DNA of 64,000 nucleotides from an uncultured Bacilli bacterium (GTDB lineage: Bacteria; Bacillota_I; Bacilli_A; RF39; UBA660). The stretch is taken from the NCBI GenBank assembly GCA_910585045.1, contig CAJUCD010000002.1:124001-188000 (forward strand), given 5' to 3'. Numbering within the stretch: position 1 is the first letter of the stretch; every line of letters starts with the position of its first letter. A model generated the notes under the pieces. It worked only from the letters and a program-made list of their open reading frames with translations. It was not told the origin of the DNA and did not search any database. The position numbers were made by a program, and so were the translations under genes. This document shows, in pieces, positions 49,086-58,864 of this stretch.

Positions 49086-49114
49086 TTGCAAAAATAAAAG
49101 TTTTATGTTATAAT
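49086..49114 (+). promoter_or_regulatory. Extended -10 promoter of the LRR gene
   Basis: TTGCAA (49086-49091), 17 bp, TATAAT (49109-49114), with TG one base before the -10. The leader holds CCCC (49118-49121) that can pair with GGGG (49134-49137) of the ribosome site AGAAGGGG. Confidence 0.7.
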
Positions 49115-49143
49115 ATGCCCCAATAAAAAAGAAGGGGATTATT

Positions 49144-52100
49144 ATGGGTGATACTAATAATTGGATTATCTCTGATGGTACTTTATTTGGTTGTACAGGT
49201 CAAGATGAAAATGCTGTAGTGCCATATAATGTTAATGTTATCTTTAATAATGCTTTTGTAGAAAGACATTTTAAGTCATTGTCTTTGTCTTTTAATGTGA
49301 AAGAAATTAAGGATTATGCTTTTTTTAATACTTTTGTTGATAATTTAATTTTATCTAATAAAGGAAAAGCTTTAGATTTATTAAAACAATTATTTTCAGA
49401 AACTAATAATGTATCCTCAATTAAAAAAATTACTTTTACTTGTTCTGATCCTTGTTCTAAAAATGCTAAATTTGAAGTGATGAGAGAAATATCTCAAATA
49501 GTAGGACAAACTATACCTATAGAGTTTAAGCTTTCTATGGCTTCTAGTATGGTAAAGAGAAGACTTCTTATAAAAGACGCTGATGATGTTGATGCTGGTT
49601 TGTTTATAGATACTATAAATGAATTATGTATTGATAATAGTGAAGGACAATTATTTGATATAGTTAAACGGATAAAAGAATTGGGAATTAGTAATTGGCA
49701 AAAAATTTGTGTTAATACTCCTTTGACAGATAAGGAAATATGGGATGTTTATTTAATTTTAGGTGAATTATTACCAATGGAATGCAATGGTCTAAAAGTG
49801 GCGATATTAGGTAAAAAATATGATTTAGATTGTGTTGGAGAGACAGTTTTTATTGATGCTTCTTCTAGCAATGCAATTTTTCTCATAAAAAAAACTTTAA
49901 AAAATAATAAGGACGCTTTTATAAATACTAAAAGATTAGTAATTAGAGGAGATTATTTAACGCTTGGAGAGTCTGATAATATATATGAATTATTAGGCCA
50001 CCCAGTAACTATAGTTAATGAAATTAAAGGTGAAGAAAAGAAAAAAAGAAAATTATTTGTTGATCCTACAGTTGAAATCTTAGATAATAACTATTATAAT
50101 GCTTGGGAACTTAATGATGTTGTTTTAACGCAAAATTTAGATACTTTAAGAGGTTTAGAAAACAATTTTATTAATATTTTAGATTTACCTTGTAGTACCA
50201 TTAGAATAGAAGAAGATTTTTTAGCAAATTCTCCTTTAGAATCATTAAGTTTTACAGATAGAATAACTAGTGTTGGTGATGGCGCTTGTAAAGGAACTCA
50301 TATTAAAGAATTATGTATTTTAGCATATAATGGTCGAATTAAAGAAACTTTAGAATTATTTTTAAAAGCAACTCCTGATATTTTTGATGATTTAGAACAT
50401 TTAGCTATATTAGGTTCTAGTTTAAGCGAAGAAGAAATAGCTGCTATTAAAATGGTAGTTGGCGAGAATGTTGATGTGGAATATCAGGTAAGTCTTGATG
50501 ATGATTTATTAAATCAGGATGATGAAGAATTCTTGATAATAGATGGAATATTAATTGAATATCGTGATACAAAAAAAGATGTAATAATTCCATATGGAGT
50601 ACTAGAGATATTACCAGGAGTATTTGAGGGTAAAGAATTAAATTCTGTAAGTTTTCCAAGTACTGTAGAAGTTATAGGTAAAAGAGCTTTTGCAAATAAT
50701 AATTTGACAGATGTAGTACTTCCTTATAGTATAAAAATAGTTTATAATCAGGCATTTAATGGTAATAAGTTGGAGGAACTTACAATAAGCGATAATTTAT
50801 TGTTATATTCATATAATATTATATCTTTAGATGATGCTAAGTTATTAAAAGGATTATATATTAATAATTTTGAGTCAGGAAAATTATTAAATTTTTTAAA
50901 ATTACTATTTATGACTTATTCTTTTGATAGTTTAGAAAAGTTGATTATTGGCGGTAAAAAGTTAAGTGAACAAGAAGAAATAGCTTTGCATGAAATTTTA
51001 TTAGCTAATAATGTAAATGGAGATATTTTTCAATATTCAGAAGCTTATAATGTTGATGTTTTGGATGTTAATTCTGAGTCTAAGCAAAAATTAAATATTA
51101 ATAATAGTAATTGGAAAATAGTTAATAATAGACTTATTAGATATTTAGGTTCGGAATCAAATGTTATAATACCTGATGGTGTGGTAGCAATAGGAAAAGA
51201 AGCTTTTCGAGATACTAAAGTTATGAATGCTAAGTTTCCAAGTACTCTTAAGACTATAGAGGCAAGAGCTTTAGCTAGTAATAACATAGAAAGAGCTATT
51301 ATACCTGATAGTGTAGAACAAATAAGGGAACGAGCATTTGCAGATAATCCTCTTAATTATTTATCTATATCTACTAATACAATAAGTTTTAATGATGATA
51401 GTGATTTGAAATCATTTGATTTAGATTTTGTAACAACTATTTGTATTAGAAATTATGATGGGAATGCATATCAATTATTAGCTAAATTGTGTAATAACCA
51501 GAGTTTATCATGTTTAGAAAAAGTAGTTATTACAGGCAAAAAATTATCTTTTGTAGAGAATCTAAAAATTAAAAAGTTTCTTAAAATGGTAAAGAAAGAT
51601 GTAAGTTTAGTTTATCAAAAAAATGTTCAAGAATTAGAAGAAGATTTTCCTCTTTTTCAAGATGAAGAAATTAATACGCTTGTTTGGACAATTAATGAAG
51701 TTATAGATATGTTGCATTTTGAAGATAGAGATGTTGTACAAAATCGTATTAAAGAATTGTTAAATAAGTATGTAGAAAATTTAAAAGCTTTAGAACCTCA
51801 TTTGGATTTTGAAACTGATTTTTCTTTATGTTTATTAGCAGATCCTAAAACAATTAGAATTAGCTTAATTGCAGAATTAGAAAGCATTATTAATCATTTA
51901 AATAATCATTCTTTATATTCAGATATTTTAGTAAAGATTGCTCAGTTTAAAGAATTATTAAATGATAAAGAAGTAAATGAAATGCCATCTAAAATAGTAG
52001 AATTAGAAGACCTGGTAAAATCAATTATGGTTATTGCTAATATGAGAGAAAATACTGAAATTAAGCAAAGATTAGAAAAGATTTTAAAAGATAATGAGAG

Positions 52101-52980
52101 TTTGGCTTCTAGGCTTTTAGCTAATTGTCTTAATTTAGAACCTAATTTAATGAATGATTATGTTGATGTAGAAGTTTCTTTAAAAGAAAGCTTACAATCT
52201 TTGTATAATGATGCTTTAGTATATAATCAAGTGTTAGATTCTTTTGATGGCAAAGATAAGAGTGAATTAGCAGAACATATTAAATTATTTAGAGATCTTA
52301 CATTTAGTTTAGATGATGAACATAGAGCAGTATTTATTGAGAACTTAAATAAAATGCGAGATAGTATATCATTATCTTTAGTAGCAGGTTCTAGTTATGA
52401 TGAAATTGTCTTAATGATTAGAGAATCATTACAAAGCGTTATGGAAAGCTTTAGTGATGTAGAAAAAAGAATTGCACAATATAGAAATGTTTTGAATGAT
52501 ATGAATGGGGCTTTAGCATTACTAGAATGTGATACTAATAACCCAAATATGGGAATAATAGAAAGCACAGTGAGCGAAATATTAACTATTTTAAATAATG
52601 GCTCATTTCCAGGAGATAAAAGGTTAATGTCTTTTAATAAACTGCAAGAAGTTTTAGAATCGTGGAAGAAAAGATTGCTTAGTGATAGTGATGGCAAAAA
52701 GTTAGTAGCAGCTATTAGAGGTAGTGAAAATGCTAAAGATAGTAAATTCTATGTCTGTAAGTTTAATGATGAGCATATTAAAGGTAGATGGTTTATGGAT
52801 ATAAAAGGTGCTGCTTGGATGAATAGTGAAGATGATTCGCTTTTAATCACTATGAGTATTTTAAGTGATGTGATGGCAATTAAGACTTTTATTTCAAATT
52901 ATGCTACAAGAAAAGTTGATTATGATGCTCTTTTACGAACTTTGTCAAAAACAATGGCAAATACATCTGATAATGAATAA
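49144..52980 (+). CDS. Large BspA-type leucine-rich-repeat protein without signal peptide
   Basis: 1278 residues. The N-terminal two-thirds contain repeated BspA/LRR_5-like units in at least three clusters: about 15-75 (VVPYNVNVIFNNAF), about 475-560 (VIIPYGVLEILPGVFEGKEL and VEVIGKRAFANNNLTDVVLP) and about 675-745 (IPDGVVAIGKEAFRD and DSVEQIRERAFADNPLNYL). The C-terminal 400 residues are helical and acidic without known domains. Most BspA-like proteins are secreted, but no signal peptide, TM or anchor is seen here, so this may be cytosolic. Its function is unknown. A strong promoter and a terminator make it monocistronic. Confidence 0.8.
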   Translation: MGDTNNWIISDGTLFGCTGQDENAVVPYNVNVIFNNAFVERHFKSLSLSFNVKEIKDYAFFNTFVDNLILSNKGKALDLLKQLFSETNNVSSIKKITFTCSDPCSKNAKFEVMREISQIVGQTIPIEFKLSMASSMVKRRLLIKDADDVDAGLFIDTINELCIDNSEGQLFDIVKRIKELGISNWQKICVNTPLTDKEIWDVYLILGELLPMECNGLKVAILGKKYDLDCVGETVFIDASSSNAIFLIKKTLKNNKDAFINTKRLVIRGDYLTLGESDNIYELLGHPVTIVNEIKGEEKKKRKLFVDPTVEILDNNYYNAWELNDVVLTQNLDTLRGLENNFINILDLPCSTIRIEEDFLANSPLESLSFTDRITSVGDGACKGTHIKELCILAYNGRIKETLELFLKATPDIFDDLEHLAILGSSLSEEEIAAIKMVVGENVDVEYQVSLDDDLLNQDDEEFLIIDGILIEYRDTKKDVIIPYGVLEILPGVFEGKELNSVSFPSTVEVIGKRAFANNNLTDVVLPYSIKIVYNQAFNGNKLEELTISDNLLLYSYNIISLDDAKLLKGLYINNFESGKLLNFLKLLFMTYSFDSLEKLIIGGKKLSEQEEIALHEILLANNVNGDIFQYSEAYNVDVLDVNSESKQKLNINNSNWKIVNNRLIRYLGSESNVIIPDGVVAIGKEAFRDTKVMNAKFPSTLKTIEARALASNNIERAIIPDSVEQIRERAFADNPLNYLSISTNTISFNDDSDLKSFDLDFVTTICIRNYDGNAYQLLAKLCNNQSLSCLEKVVITGKKLSFVENLKIKKFLKMVKKDVSLVYQKNVQELEEDFPLFQDEEINTLVWTINEVIDMLHFEDRDVVQNRIKELLNKYVENLKALEPHLDFETDFSLCLLADPKTIRISLIAELESIINHLNNHSLYSDILVKIAQFKELLNDKEVNEMPSKIVELEDLVKSIMVIANMRENTEIKQRLEKILKDNESLASRLLANCLNLEPNLMNDYVDVEVSLKESLQSLYNDALVYNQVLDSFDGKDKSELAEHIKLFRDLTFSLDDEHRAVFIENLNKMRDSISLSLVAGSSYDEIVLMIRESLQSVMESFSDVEKRIAQYRNVLNDMNGALALLECDTNNPNMGIIESTVSEILTILNNGSFPGDKRLMSFNKLQEVLESWKKRLLSDSDGKKLVAAIRGSENAKDSKFYVCKFNDEHIKGRWFMDIKGAAWMNSEDDSLLITMSILSDVMAIKTFISNYATRKVDYDALLRTLSKTMANTSDNE

Positions 52981-52988
52981 CGTAGAAA

Positions 52989-53016
52989 ATAGACACAAAC
53001 GTGTTTATTTTTTTTT
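52989..53016 (+). terminator. Terminator after the LRR gene
   Basis: ATAGACAC and GTGTTTAT pair over 8 bp (one G-T) with loop AAAC, followed by T. Confidence 0.8.
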
Positions 53017-53062
53017 AGTATTTTGATATAATTAGTTTTAGAAAACTAGAGGTCGATATTAT

Positions 53063-53710
53063 ATGAACTTTTTAGATAAATATGGTATTAAAATAGAAAA
53101 TGAAGAATTATTTAAAATGGCTTTAACTCACAGTAGTTATTCTAATGAACATGGTGGCACTAATTATGAGAGATTAGAGTTTTTAGGAGATGCAGTCTTA
53201 CAGCTTATAACTAGTGAATATTTTTATAATACTTTAGACGCAGGTGAAGGTGAACTTTCTAAGATTAGAGCTAGTTTTGTTTGTGAAGAAGCATTAGCTC
53301 AATATTCTAAAGATGTGGGTATTGATAAACAAATATTAGTGGGCAATGGTCAAATGAAGAATGTAAATGATACTATTGTTGCTGATACGTTTGAGAGTGT
53401 ATTAGGTGCTATATATTTGGATAAGGGTTTTGAGGTAGCTCAAGATTATGTATTAAAAGTGATTTTACCATATGTAAAAGAACATCATATTTTTTTAGGT
53501 GATTATAAATCTCGGCTACAAGAAATGGTGCAAACTGATAAGAAATCTTTGCTCTATAAATTAGTTTCAGAAGAAGGACCTTCACATGATAAAATATTTA
53601 CATTTGAAGTAGTTATTGATGGAATAGTTTATGGGCTAGGTAGTGGTAAGAGTAAAAAGGAAGCTGAACAAAATGCAGCAAGAGATGCATTAAAAAAGCA
53701 AGCAAAATAG
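53063..53710 (+). CDS. rnc: Ribonuclease III
   Basis: Cleaves double-stranded RNA in rRNA processing and mRNA or sRNA decay. 215 residues. The catalytic domain holds THSSYSNEHGGTNYERLEFLGDAV with the Glu/Asp site and VADTFESVLGAIYLD. The C-terminal dsRNA-binding domain (about 148-215) ends GSGKSKKEAEQNAARDAL. It precedes smc, as in other Firmicutes. Confidence 0.97.
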   Translation: MNFLDKYGIKIENEELFKMALTHSSYSNEHGGTNYERLEFLGDAVLQLITSEYFYNTLDAGEGELSKIRASFVCEEALAQYSKDVGIDKQILVGNGQMKNVNDTIVADTFESVLGAIYLDKGFEVAQDYVLKVILPYVKEHHIFLGDYKSRLQEMVQTDKKSLLYKLVSEEGPSHDKIFTFEVVIDGIVYGLGSGKSKKEAEQNAARDALKKQAK

Positions 53711-53724
53711 AGGAGATATAGTTT

Positions 53725-56667
53725 ATGCATTTAAAGAGTATTCGGGCATTTGGATTTAAATCGTTTGCAGATAAAATTGATTTAGATATAAAAAAAGGTA
53801 TTACAGCGGTAGTTGGGCCAAATGGCTCTGGCAAGAGTAATATTGTTGATGCTGTAAGATGGGTTTTGGGTGAACAATCTGTTAAATCTTTAAGAGGAAC
53901 AGATGCTATGAGTGATGTAATATTTAGTGGTTCTAAAACAAGACCAGCTCATACAAGAGCTTATGTAGCATTACTCTTTGATAATAGTGATCATTATTTG
54001 AATAGTGAGTTTAGTGATGTTGAGATTAAGAGAGTTATATATAATACAGGTGAAAATGAATATTTTATTAATAATAGTAAAGTAAGACTCAAAGATGTTA
54101 CAGATTTGTTTTTAGATACTGGAGCAGGTAATGATTCTTTTAATATTATTTCTCAAGGTAGTGTTTCGGATATAATAAATAGTAAACCAGAGATGCGTAG
54201 AGTAATATTTGAAGATGCAGCAGGGGTATTAAAATATAAGAAAAGAAAAGAAGTAAGTTTAAAAAAGTTAGAAAAAACAAAAGAGAATATTGCTCGAATT
54301 CGTTTAGTTATTGAAGAATTAGAAAAAAGTGTTAATCCTTTGAAAAAACAAAGTGAAATTGCTAAAAAGTATTTGAGTTTTAAAGAGGAATTAAAAAAAA
54401 TAGAAATTGCGTTAATTGCAAGTGATATATCAGCAATAAATATTGATTATAAAAAAATTAAAACAGAGGTAGATTCTTTAGAAAGAGAATTGTCTCAGAT
54501 GAATTCTAATAATAGTGAAGATAATTCAAAATTAGAGAAACTTAAGTTAGAAAATTTAAAGCTGGATGAGGCTATAACTTTAAAAAATAATGAATATATT
54601 AAACTTACTGAGAATTTGGCTAGTTTGGAAGCGGAAAAATTAGTAACAATGGAACGTAAGAAATATGATACCAATCAAGATAATTTAAGTGAAGTGTTAT
54701 TGAAACTTAAAGAAGAACAGCTTTCTTTAAAGAAGGAAATGGCTACTGAAAAAGTAAAACTAGATGATATTATTAGCGATATTAAAGAAAAATCTATTGA
54801 AAAAGATAGTGTTGATAATAATATTATTATGGATAAAGTAAAAAAGAATACGTTAGCTACTAAAATAAATGATTATCAAAAAAGTATATTAGTATTAGAA
54901 AATAAGATTGAAATTTTAAATGATAATATTCAGAATAGTTCAAAAATGCCAGGAGCTGTTCGTAGTATTTTAAATAATATGCGGTTACATGGAGTACATA
55001 ATACTATTGGTAATGTAATTGAAACTGAAAATATGTATAGCATTGCTATAGATACTGCTCTTGGGGCGGCTTCTAATTTTATTGTAGTAGATAATCAAGA
55101 AACCACTAAAGAATGTATAAATTATCTTAAAACTAATAATTTAGGTAGAGCAACTTTTTTTCCAATTAATATTATTAAAGCTAAAAATATTAATAGTGGT
55201 GATATAGAGAAAATTAAGAATCATAAAGGTTTTGTTAATGTTGCTAATTTTTTAGTAAAATATGATAAAGAATATGATGATATTATTAAGAATCAACTTG
55301 GTAATGTTGTTGTGGTTCGTGATATGGATGCTTTAAATGATATAGGAAGAATTTTGGATTATAAGTATCGAATTGTTTCTTTAGATGGAGAAATTCTTTA
55401 TTCAGGTGGTTCTGTTACAGGAGGTTCTTTTAAAAATTCTACTAGTGCTTTAAGTGATAAATTAAAACTAAATGAAATGCAAGAAGAATTAGAAATAAAG
55501 AAGACTCAATTGGAAAATTTGAATAGAGAATTTAGAGAATTTAATGATAATTTTAGTGCTTTGGAAACTAAAGAAGGAGAACTTGCTAAACAACTAATCA
55601 ATTTGAATGAAATATTAAATACTAGAACTAATAAAATTAGAGGTTTAGAGGATGCTATAAATAAAAAAGAATTAGAAATAAAGGGTAATGAAGAAATTGG
55701 AGATAATAAACTTGATGTAAAATTAGTTAGTATATTAGAAGAATCAAATCAAGTAGCAAGTGAAAAAGATATTGCTTTTGGGGAATTAGAAAAATTAAAG
55801 AAACAAAAATCTGAGCTGTCTTTAGAGATTAGTGAAGTGGAAAACAAATATCATAAAGTTAATTTGGAATTTAATAAACTACAAACTGCCCTAAAAGAAA
55901 AAGAAATTAAATTAGGTAAATATGATGTGAGACTTGATAATTTATTGCTAGAATTATCAGAAAATTATTCTTTAACTTATGAATATGCTTGTTCTAATTA
56001 TGAACTTGATATGCCTGAGGATGTTGCTCGTATTAAAGTAGATGCTTTGAAAAAGGATATTCAAAAATTAGGAGAAGTTAATATTGGTTCTATTAGTGAG
56101 TATGAAAGAGTTAGTGAAAGATATGATTTTTTAGTTAAACAAAGTACAGATTTGGAGGATTCGAGTTTAGAACTTAATAATATCATTAGTGAAATGGATA
56201 AAATAATGATTGAGAAGTTTAAGGATACTTTTGAGAAAATTAGTGTAGAATTCAACCAAGTATTTAAAAAGTTGTTTAAAGGTGGTAGGGGAAGCTTAAA
56301 ATTAACAACTCCCGAGGACATATTAAATACTGGAATTGAAATTGAAGCTGAACCGCCTGGTAAGAAACTGAATTCAATAGGTCTTTTATCAGGAGGAGAG
56401 AAAACTTTAACAGCTATCGCAGTTTTATTTGCAATATTAAATGTAAAACCTAGTCCTTTTTGTATATTAGATGAGGTTGAGGCAGCGCTTGATGAAGCTA
56501 ATGTAGATACTTTTGGTAAATATTTACAAGAAAAGAAAGATAAAAGTCAATTTATTCTTATAACGCATAAAAAAAGAACTATGGAATATGCTGATGTCTT
56601 ATATGGAATTACCATGCAAGAGTCAGGTGTAAGTAAAATAGTAAGTGTTAATTTGGAGAATATGTAA
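53725..56667 (+). CDS. smc: Smc, chromosome condensation ATPase (short arms)
   Basis: 980 residues, about 200 fewer than typical Smc. The N-terminal head has GPNGSGKSNIVDAVRWVLGE (Walker A), then coiled coil (about 170-400), a hinge (about 405-560, GAVRSILNNMRLHGVHNTIG and DGEILYSGGSVTGGS), a second coil (about 570-790) and the C-terminal head with LLSGGEKTLTAIAVLFA and CILDEVEAALDEANV. All catalytic parts are intact, so the shortening lies in the coiled-coil arms. It acts with ScpA and ScpB on the nucleoid. ftsY, the usual next gene, is replaced by convergent def. Confidence 0.95.
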   Translation: MHLKSIRAFGFKSFADKIDLDIKKGITAVVGPNGSGKSNIVDAVRWVLGEQSVKSLRGTDAMSDVIFSGSKTRPAHTRAYVALLFDNSDHYLNSEFSDVEIKRVIYNTGENEYFINNSKVRLKDVTDLFLDTGAGNDSFNIISQGSVSDIINSKPEMRRVIFEDAAGVLKYKKRKEVSLKKLEKTKENIARIRLVIEELEKSVNPLKKQSEIAKKYLSFKEELKKIEIALIASDISAINIDYKKIKTEVDSLERELSQMNSNNSEDNSKLEKLKLENLKLDEAITLKNNEYIKLTENLASLEAEKLVTMERKKYDTNQDNLSEVLLKLKEEQLSLKKEMATEKVKLDDIISDIKEKSIEKDSVDNNIIMDKVKKNTLATKINDYQKSILVLENKIEILNDNIQNSSKMPGAVRSILNNMRLHGVHNTIGNVIETENMYSIAIDTALGAASNFIVVDNQETTKECINYLKTNNLGRATFFPINIIKAKNINSGDIEKIKNHKGFVNVANFLVKYDKEYDDIIKNQLGNVVVVRDMDALNDIGRILDYKYRIVSLDGEILYSGGSVTGGSFKNSTSALSDKLKLNEMQEELEIKKTQLENLNREFREFNDNFSALETKEGELAKQLINLNEILNTRTNKIRGLEDAINKKELEIKGNEEIGDNKLDVKLVSILEESNQVASEKDIAFGELEKLKKQKSELSLEISEVENKYHKVNLEFNKLQTALKEKEIKLGKYDVRLDNLLLELSENYSLTYEYACSNYELDMPEDVARIKVDALKKDIQKLGEVNIGSISEYERVSERYDFLVKQSTDLEDSSLELNNIISEMDKIMIEKFKDTFEKISVEFNQVFKKLFKGGRGSLKLTTPEDILNTGIEIEAEPPGKKLNSIGLLSGGEKTLTAIAVLFAILNVKPSPFCILDEVEAALDEANVDTFGKYLQEKKDKSQFILITHKKRTMEYADVLYGITMQESGVSKIVSVNLENM

Positions 56668-56700
56668 AAAACAGATTATGGTTAAATCTGTTTTTTCTTT
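56667..56700. terminator. Bidirectional terminator between smc and def
   Basis: AAAACAGATT and AATCTGTTTT pair perfectly around ATGGTTA, with a T-run on either strand. Confidence 0.85.
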
Positions 56701-57251
56701 TATATTTCGCGATACTTACTAGCATTTTTATAAGGATTTTTAGGATCTATTTTATCAACAAATAAGATACCATCTAGATGGTCTAATTCGTGTTGGAAAG
56801 CAACACTTATATCTTCGCGAACACGTATAGTAAAAGTGTTTCCTTCTAAATCTTGAGACTCAACAGTAATTCTTGCATATCTTGGAACTATTCCTTCAAT
56901 TTCACGATTCACGCTTAAACAACCTTCACCTTCACCAACAAATATTTCTTCTTCACTGTGACTAATAATTTTAGGATTGATAAGAATGTAATCTTTAAAA
57001 GAACCATCATCTAATTCTTCAACAATAACAAATATTCTTTTAGGTATTCCGATTTGAACATAAGCTAAACCCATGCCTGCACGTAAATTATATTCTTCTT
57101 CATATTCTGGTATTTGACTCATCTTTAAATAAGTAATCATGTCTTCAATGTTCTTTTTATCTTCTTTAGATAAAGGGAAGATCACTTCTTTACTTTTAGT
57201 TCTAAGCAACTTGTCTTTTTCATCTAAAATTTTTATATTTGGTAACTTCAT
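56700..57251 (-). CDS. def: Peptide deformylase
   Basis: Removes the N-formyl group from nascent proteins. 183 residues from the ATG at 57251, placed after GGGGTGA. The three motifs are present: GMGLAYVQIG (G-x-G-L-A-A-x-Q with Ala changed to Tyr), EGEGCLSV (EGCLS) and QHELDHLDG (HExDH). The Tyr in motif 1 is unusual. Minus strand, convergent with smc. Confidence 0.94.
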   Translation of the reverse strand: MKLPNIKILDEKDKLLRTKSKEVIFPLSKEDKKNIEDMITYLKMSQIPEYEEEYNLRAGMGLAYVQIGIPKRIFVIVEELDDGSFKDYILINPKIISHSEEEIFVGEGEGCLSVNREIEGIVPRYARITVESQDLEGNTFTIRVREDISVAFQHELDHLDGILFVDKIDPKNPYKNASKYREI

Positions 57252-57313
57252 AATTTCACCCCGAAAACATTTATATTTTATCATATATTTTGTTAATTTT
57301 CAAATTTTAATTA

Positions 57314-57355
57314 TGAAAAAAGCAATAACTTTTTTAAGATTATCGCTTTTTATTT
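57314..57355 (-). terminator. Terminator of the YjcZ-like gene (minus)
   Basis: AAAAAGCAATAA pairs with TTATCGCTTTTT (with a wobble) around an A/T loop, giving T-runs on both strands. Confidence 0.7.
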
Positions 57356-57368
57356 TTCATATATTTGC

Positions 57369-57554
57369 TTAGTTATTATTGTTGCCCCAGCTCCAGCCAG
57401 CGCCGATTATGATAACAAGTAATATGAATAAAACTATCCAGATAGCAGCACCTATACCATATCCACTTGTATATCCTGCATATCCAGTATTACAACAAGG
57501 TTGGTATCCGCCGTAACCGCCACCATAGTAGCCATTATTTCCATAATAATACAT
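57369..57554 (-). CDS. YjcZ-family small sporulation-type protein
   Basis: 61 residues. A Gly/Tyr-rich head (MYYYGNNGYYGGGYGGY) with two adjacent Cys (PCCNTG), then GIGAAIWIVLFILLVIIIGAGW as a TM, and a short tail. The layout matches YjcZ/SscA-like peptides of Bacillus, several of which are spore-assembly proteins. The start follows AAAGGAGGT. A spore coat or assembly role is inferred from the family and the sporulation genes nearby. Confidence 0.75.
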   Translation of the reverse strand: MYYYGNNGYYGGGYGGYQPCCNTGYAGYTSGYGIGAAIWIVLFILLVIIIGAGWSWGNNNN

Positions 57555-57687
57555 ATTTATACCTCCTTTATGTATCTAATATAGTTTACTCATTTGGGCA
57601 AGTTTTTGACACTTCAAAAAAGTTAATTTTTAAAAAATATTCACTTCTTTCTACTAGTGTGTTAGAATTATAGTAGGGTGAAGAACT

Positions 57688-58851
57688 TTGAAAAAAATTC
57701 TAGCAAAAATGGATATTTGGTTATTAATAATAATGATTGCATTTAGCATTTTTGGACTTATTATGATATTTTCTTCTTCAAGTGTTTCTACTGTATTAAG
57801 GTATAATGTACCACAATATCATTTTTTTATAAGACAAGCAATGTTTTTGGCGGCAGCTTTTGTAGCAGGTTTTATTGTAGTTTTAAATGTTCCTACCAGT
57901 AAATATAAGTATATATCGCCACTTGCTATGGCGGCTGTAATAGTAGCTTTAATTGGATTGTTTATATATGGCAGAATTACAAATAATGCTAGAAGTTGGT
58001 ATGATATAGGGCCTTTTGCTTTACAACCTAGTGAATTTGCTAAGTCTGTTATAATTGTTTTTTTAGCTGTATCTTATAGTAGATTAGAAAAAATTAAAAA
58101 TGCTAATATATATTTATCTTTAATACCAGTTGCTTTAAGTTTAATTGTTGCTATTTTAATAGCAATGCAGCCTGATTTTGGAACAGCTATTATTATTAGT
58201 GGCATTATCTTTTTTATTTTTATTAGTATTCCTTTGGTCAAAAGGAATTTGATTAAAGTTTTAAAAGTGGGGGTTATAGCAGTGGGTGTTGCGGTAGTAG
58301 CGCTTTTATATAGTGGCACAGAGATTTTAAATTCTAGACAATTGCAGAGATTTGAATTTCGAAATCCTTGTAGTAGATATACGGAAGATACAGGATATCA
58401 AGTATGTAATGGATTTATTGCTATTCATAATGGAGGTTTATTTGGAGTAGGCTTAGGAAATAGTAGTCAGAAATACTTATATTTACCAGAAAGTCATACT
58501 GATTTTATTTTTCCTATTATTGTTGAAGAATTAGGAGCAATAGTGGGGACTTTAATTATAATATTATATGTTGCAATGCTATATCGAATATTAAAAATTG
58601 CTCGAGAAGGAGAAAATTTAAGACTTAGTATTTTAGCTTATGGAGTTTTTTTATATTTACTTTTTCATATATTAGTAAATTTACTTGGAATATTAGCTTT
58701 AATACCTTTAACAGGTGTTCCTTTACCTTTACTTAGTTATGGAGGTTCTTTTACAGTAAATGTTGTAATTATGCTTTTTGTAGTCCAAAGAGTTACAATT
58801 GAAAATAAAACTATTAAAAATAAAAGAGAAATTGCAGGACTAGCAAATTAA
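57688..58851 (+). CDS. SEDS-family peptidoglycan polymerase (FtsW/RodA/SpoVE)
   Basis: 387 residues with about ten TMs. It starts with TTG 57688 after AGGGTGA. Signatures are FSSSSVSTV, GPFALQPSEFAKSVIIVFLA, AMQPDFGTA and the catalytic-loop region GLFGVGLGNSSQKYLYLPES followed by HTDFIFPIIVEELG. The protein ends with GVPLPLLSYGGSFTVNVV. FtsW, RodA and SpoVE cannot be separated by sequence alone; SpoVE or FtsW is favoured by the LPESHTDFIFP wording. No penicillin-binding partner is adjacent. Confidence 0.92.
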   Translation: MKKILAKMDIWLLIIMIAFSIFGLIMIFSSSSVSTVLRYNVPQYHFFIRQAMFLAAAFVAGFIVVLNVPTSKYKYISPLAMAAVIVALIGLFIYGRITNNARSWYDIGPFALQPSEFAKSVIIVFLAVSYSRLEKIKNANIYLSLIPVALSLIVAILIAMQPDFGTAIIISGIIFFIFISIPLVKRNLIKVLKVGVIAVGVAVVALLYSGTEILNSRQLQRFEFRNPCSRYTEDTGYQVCNGFIAIHNGGLFGVGLGNSSQKYLYLPESHTDFIFPIIVEELGAIVGTLIIILYVAMLYRILKIAREGENLRLSILAYGVFLYLLFHILVNLLGILALIPLTGVPLPLLSYGGSFTVNVVIMLFVVQRVTIENKTIKNKREIAGLAN

Positions 58852-58864
58852 AGGGTTAATCTAT

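Noticed and set aside
52395..52697. Minus-strand open frame inside the LRR gene
   Set aside because: Serine/leucine-rich shadow of the coding strand without a start site or homology.
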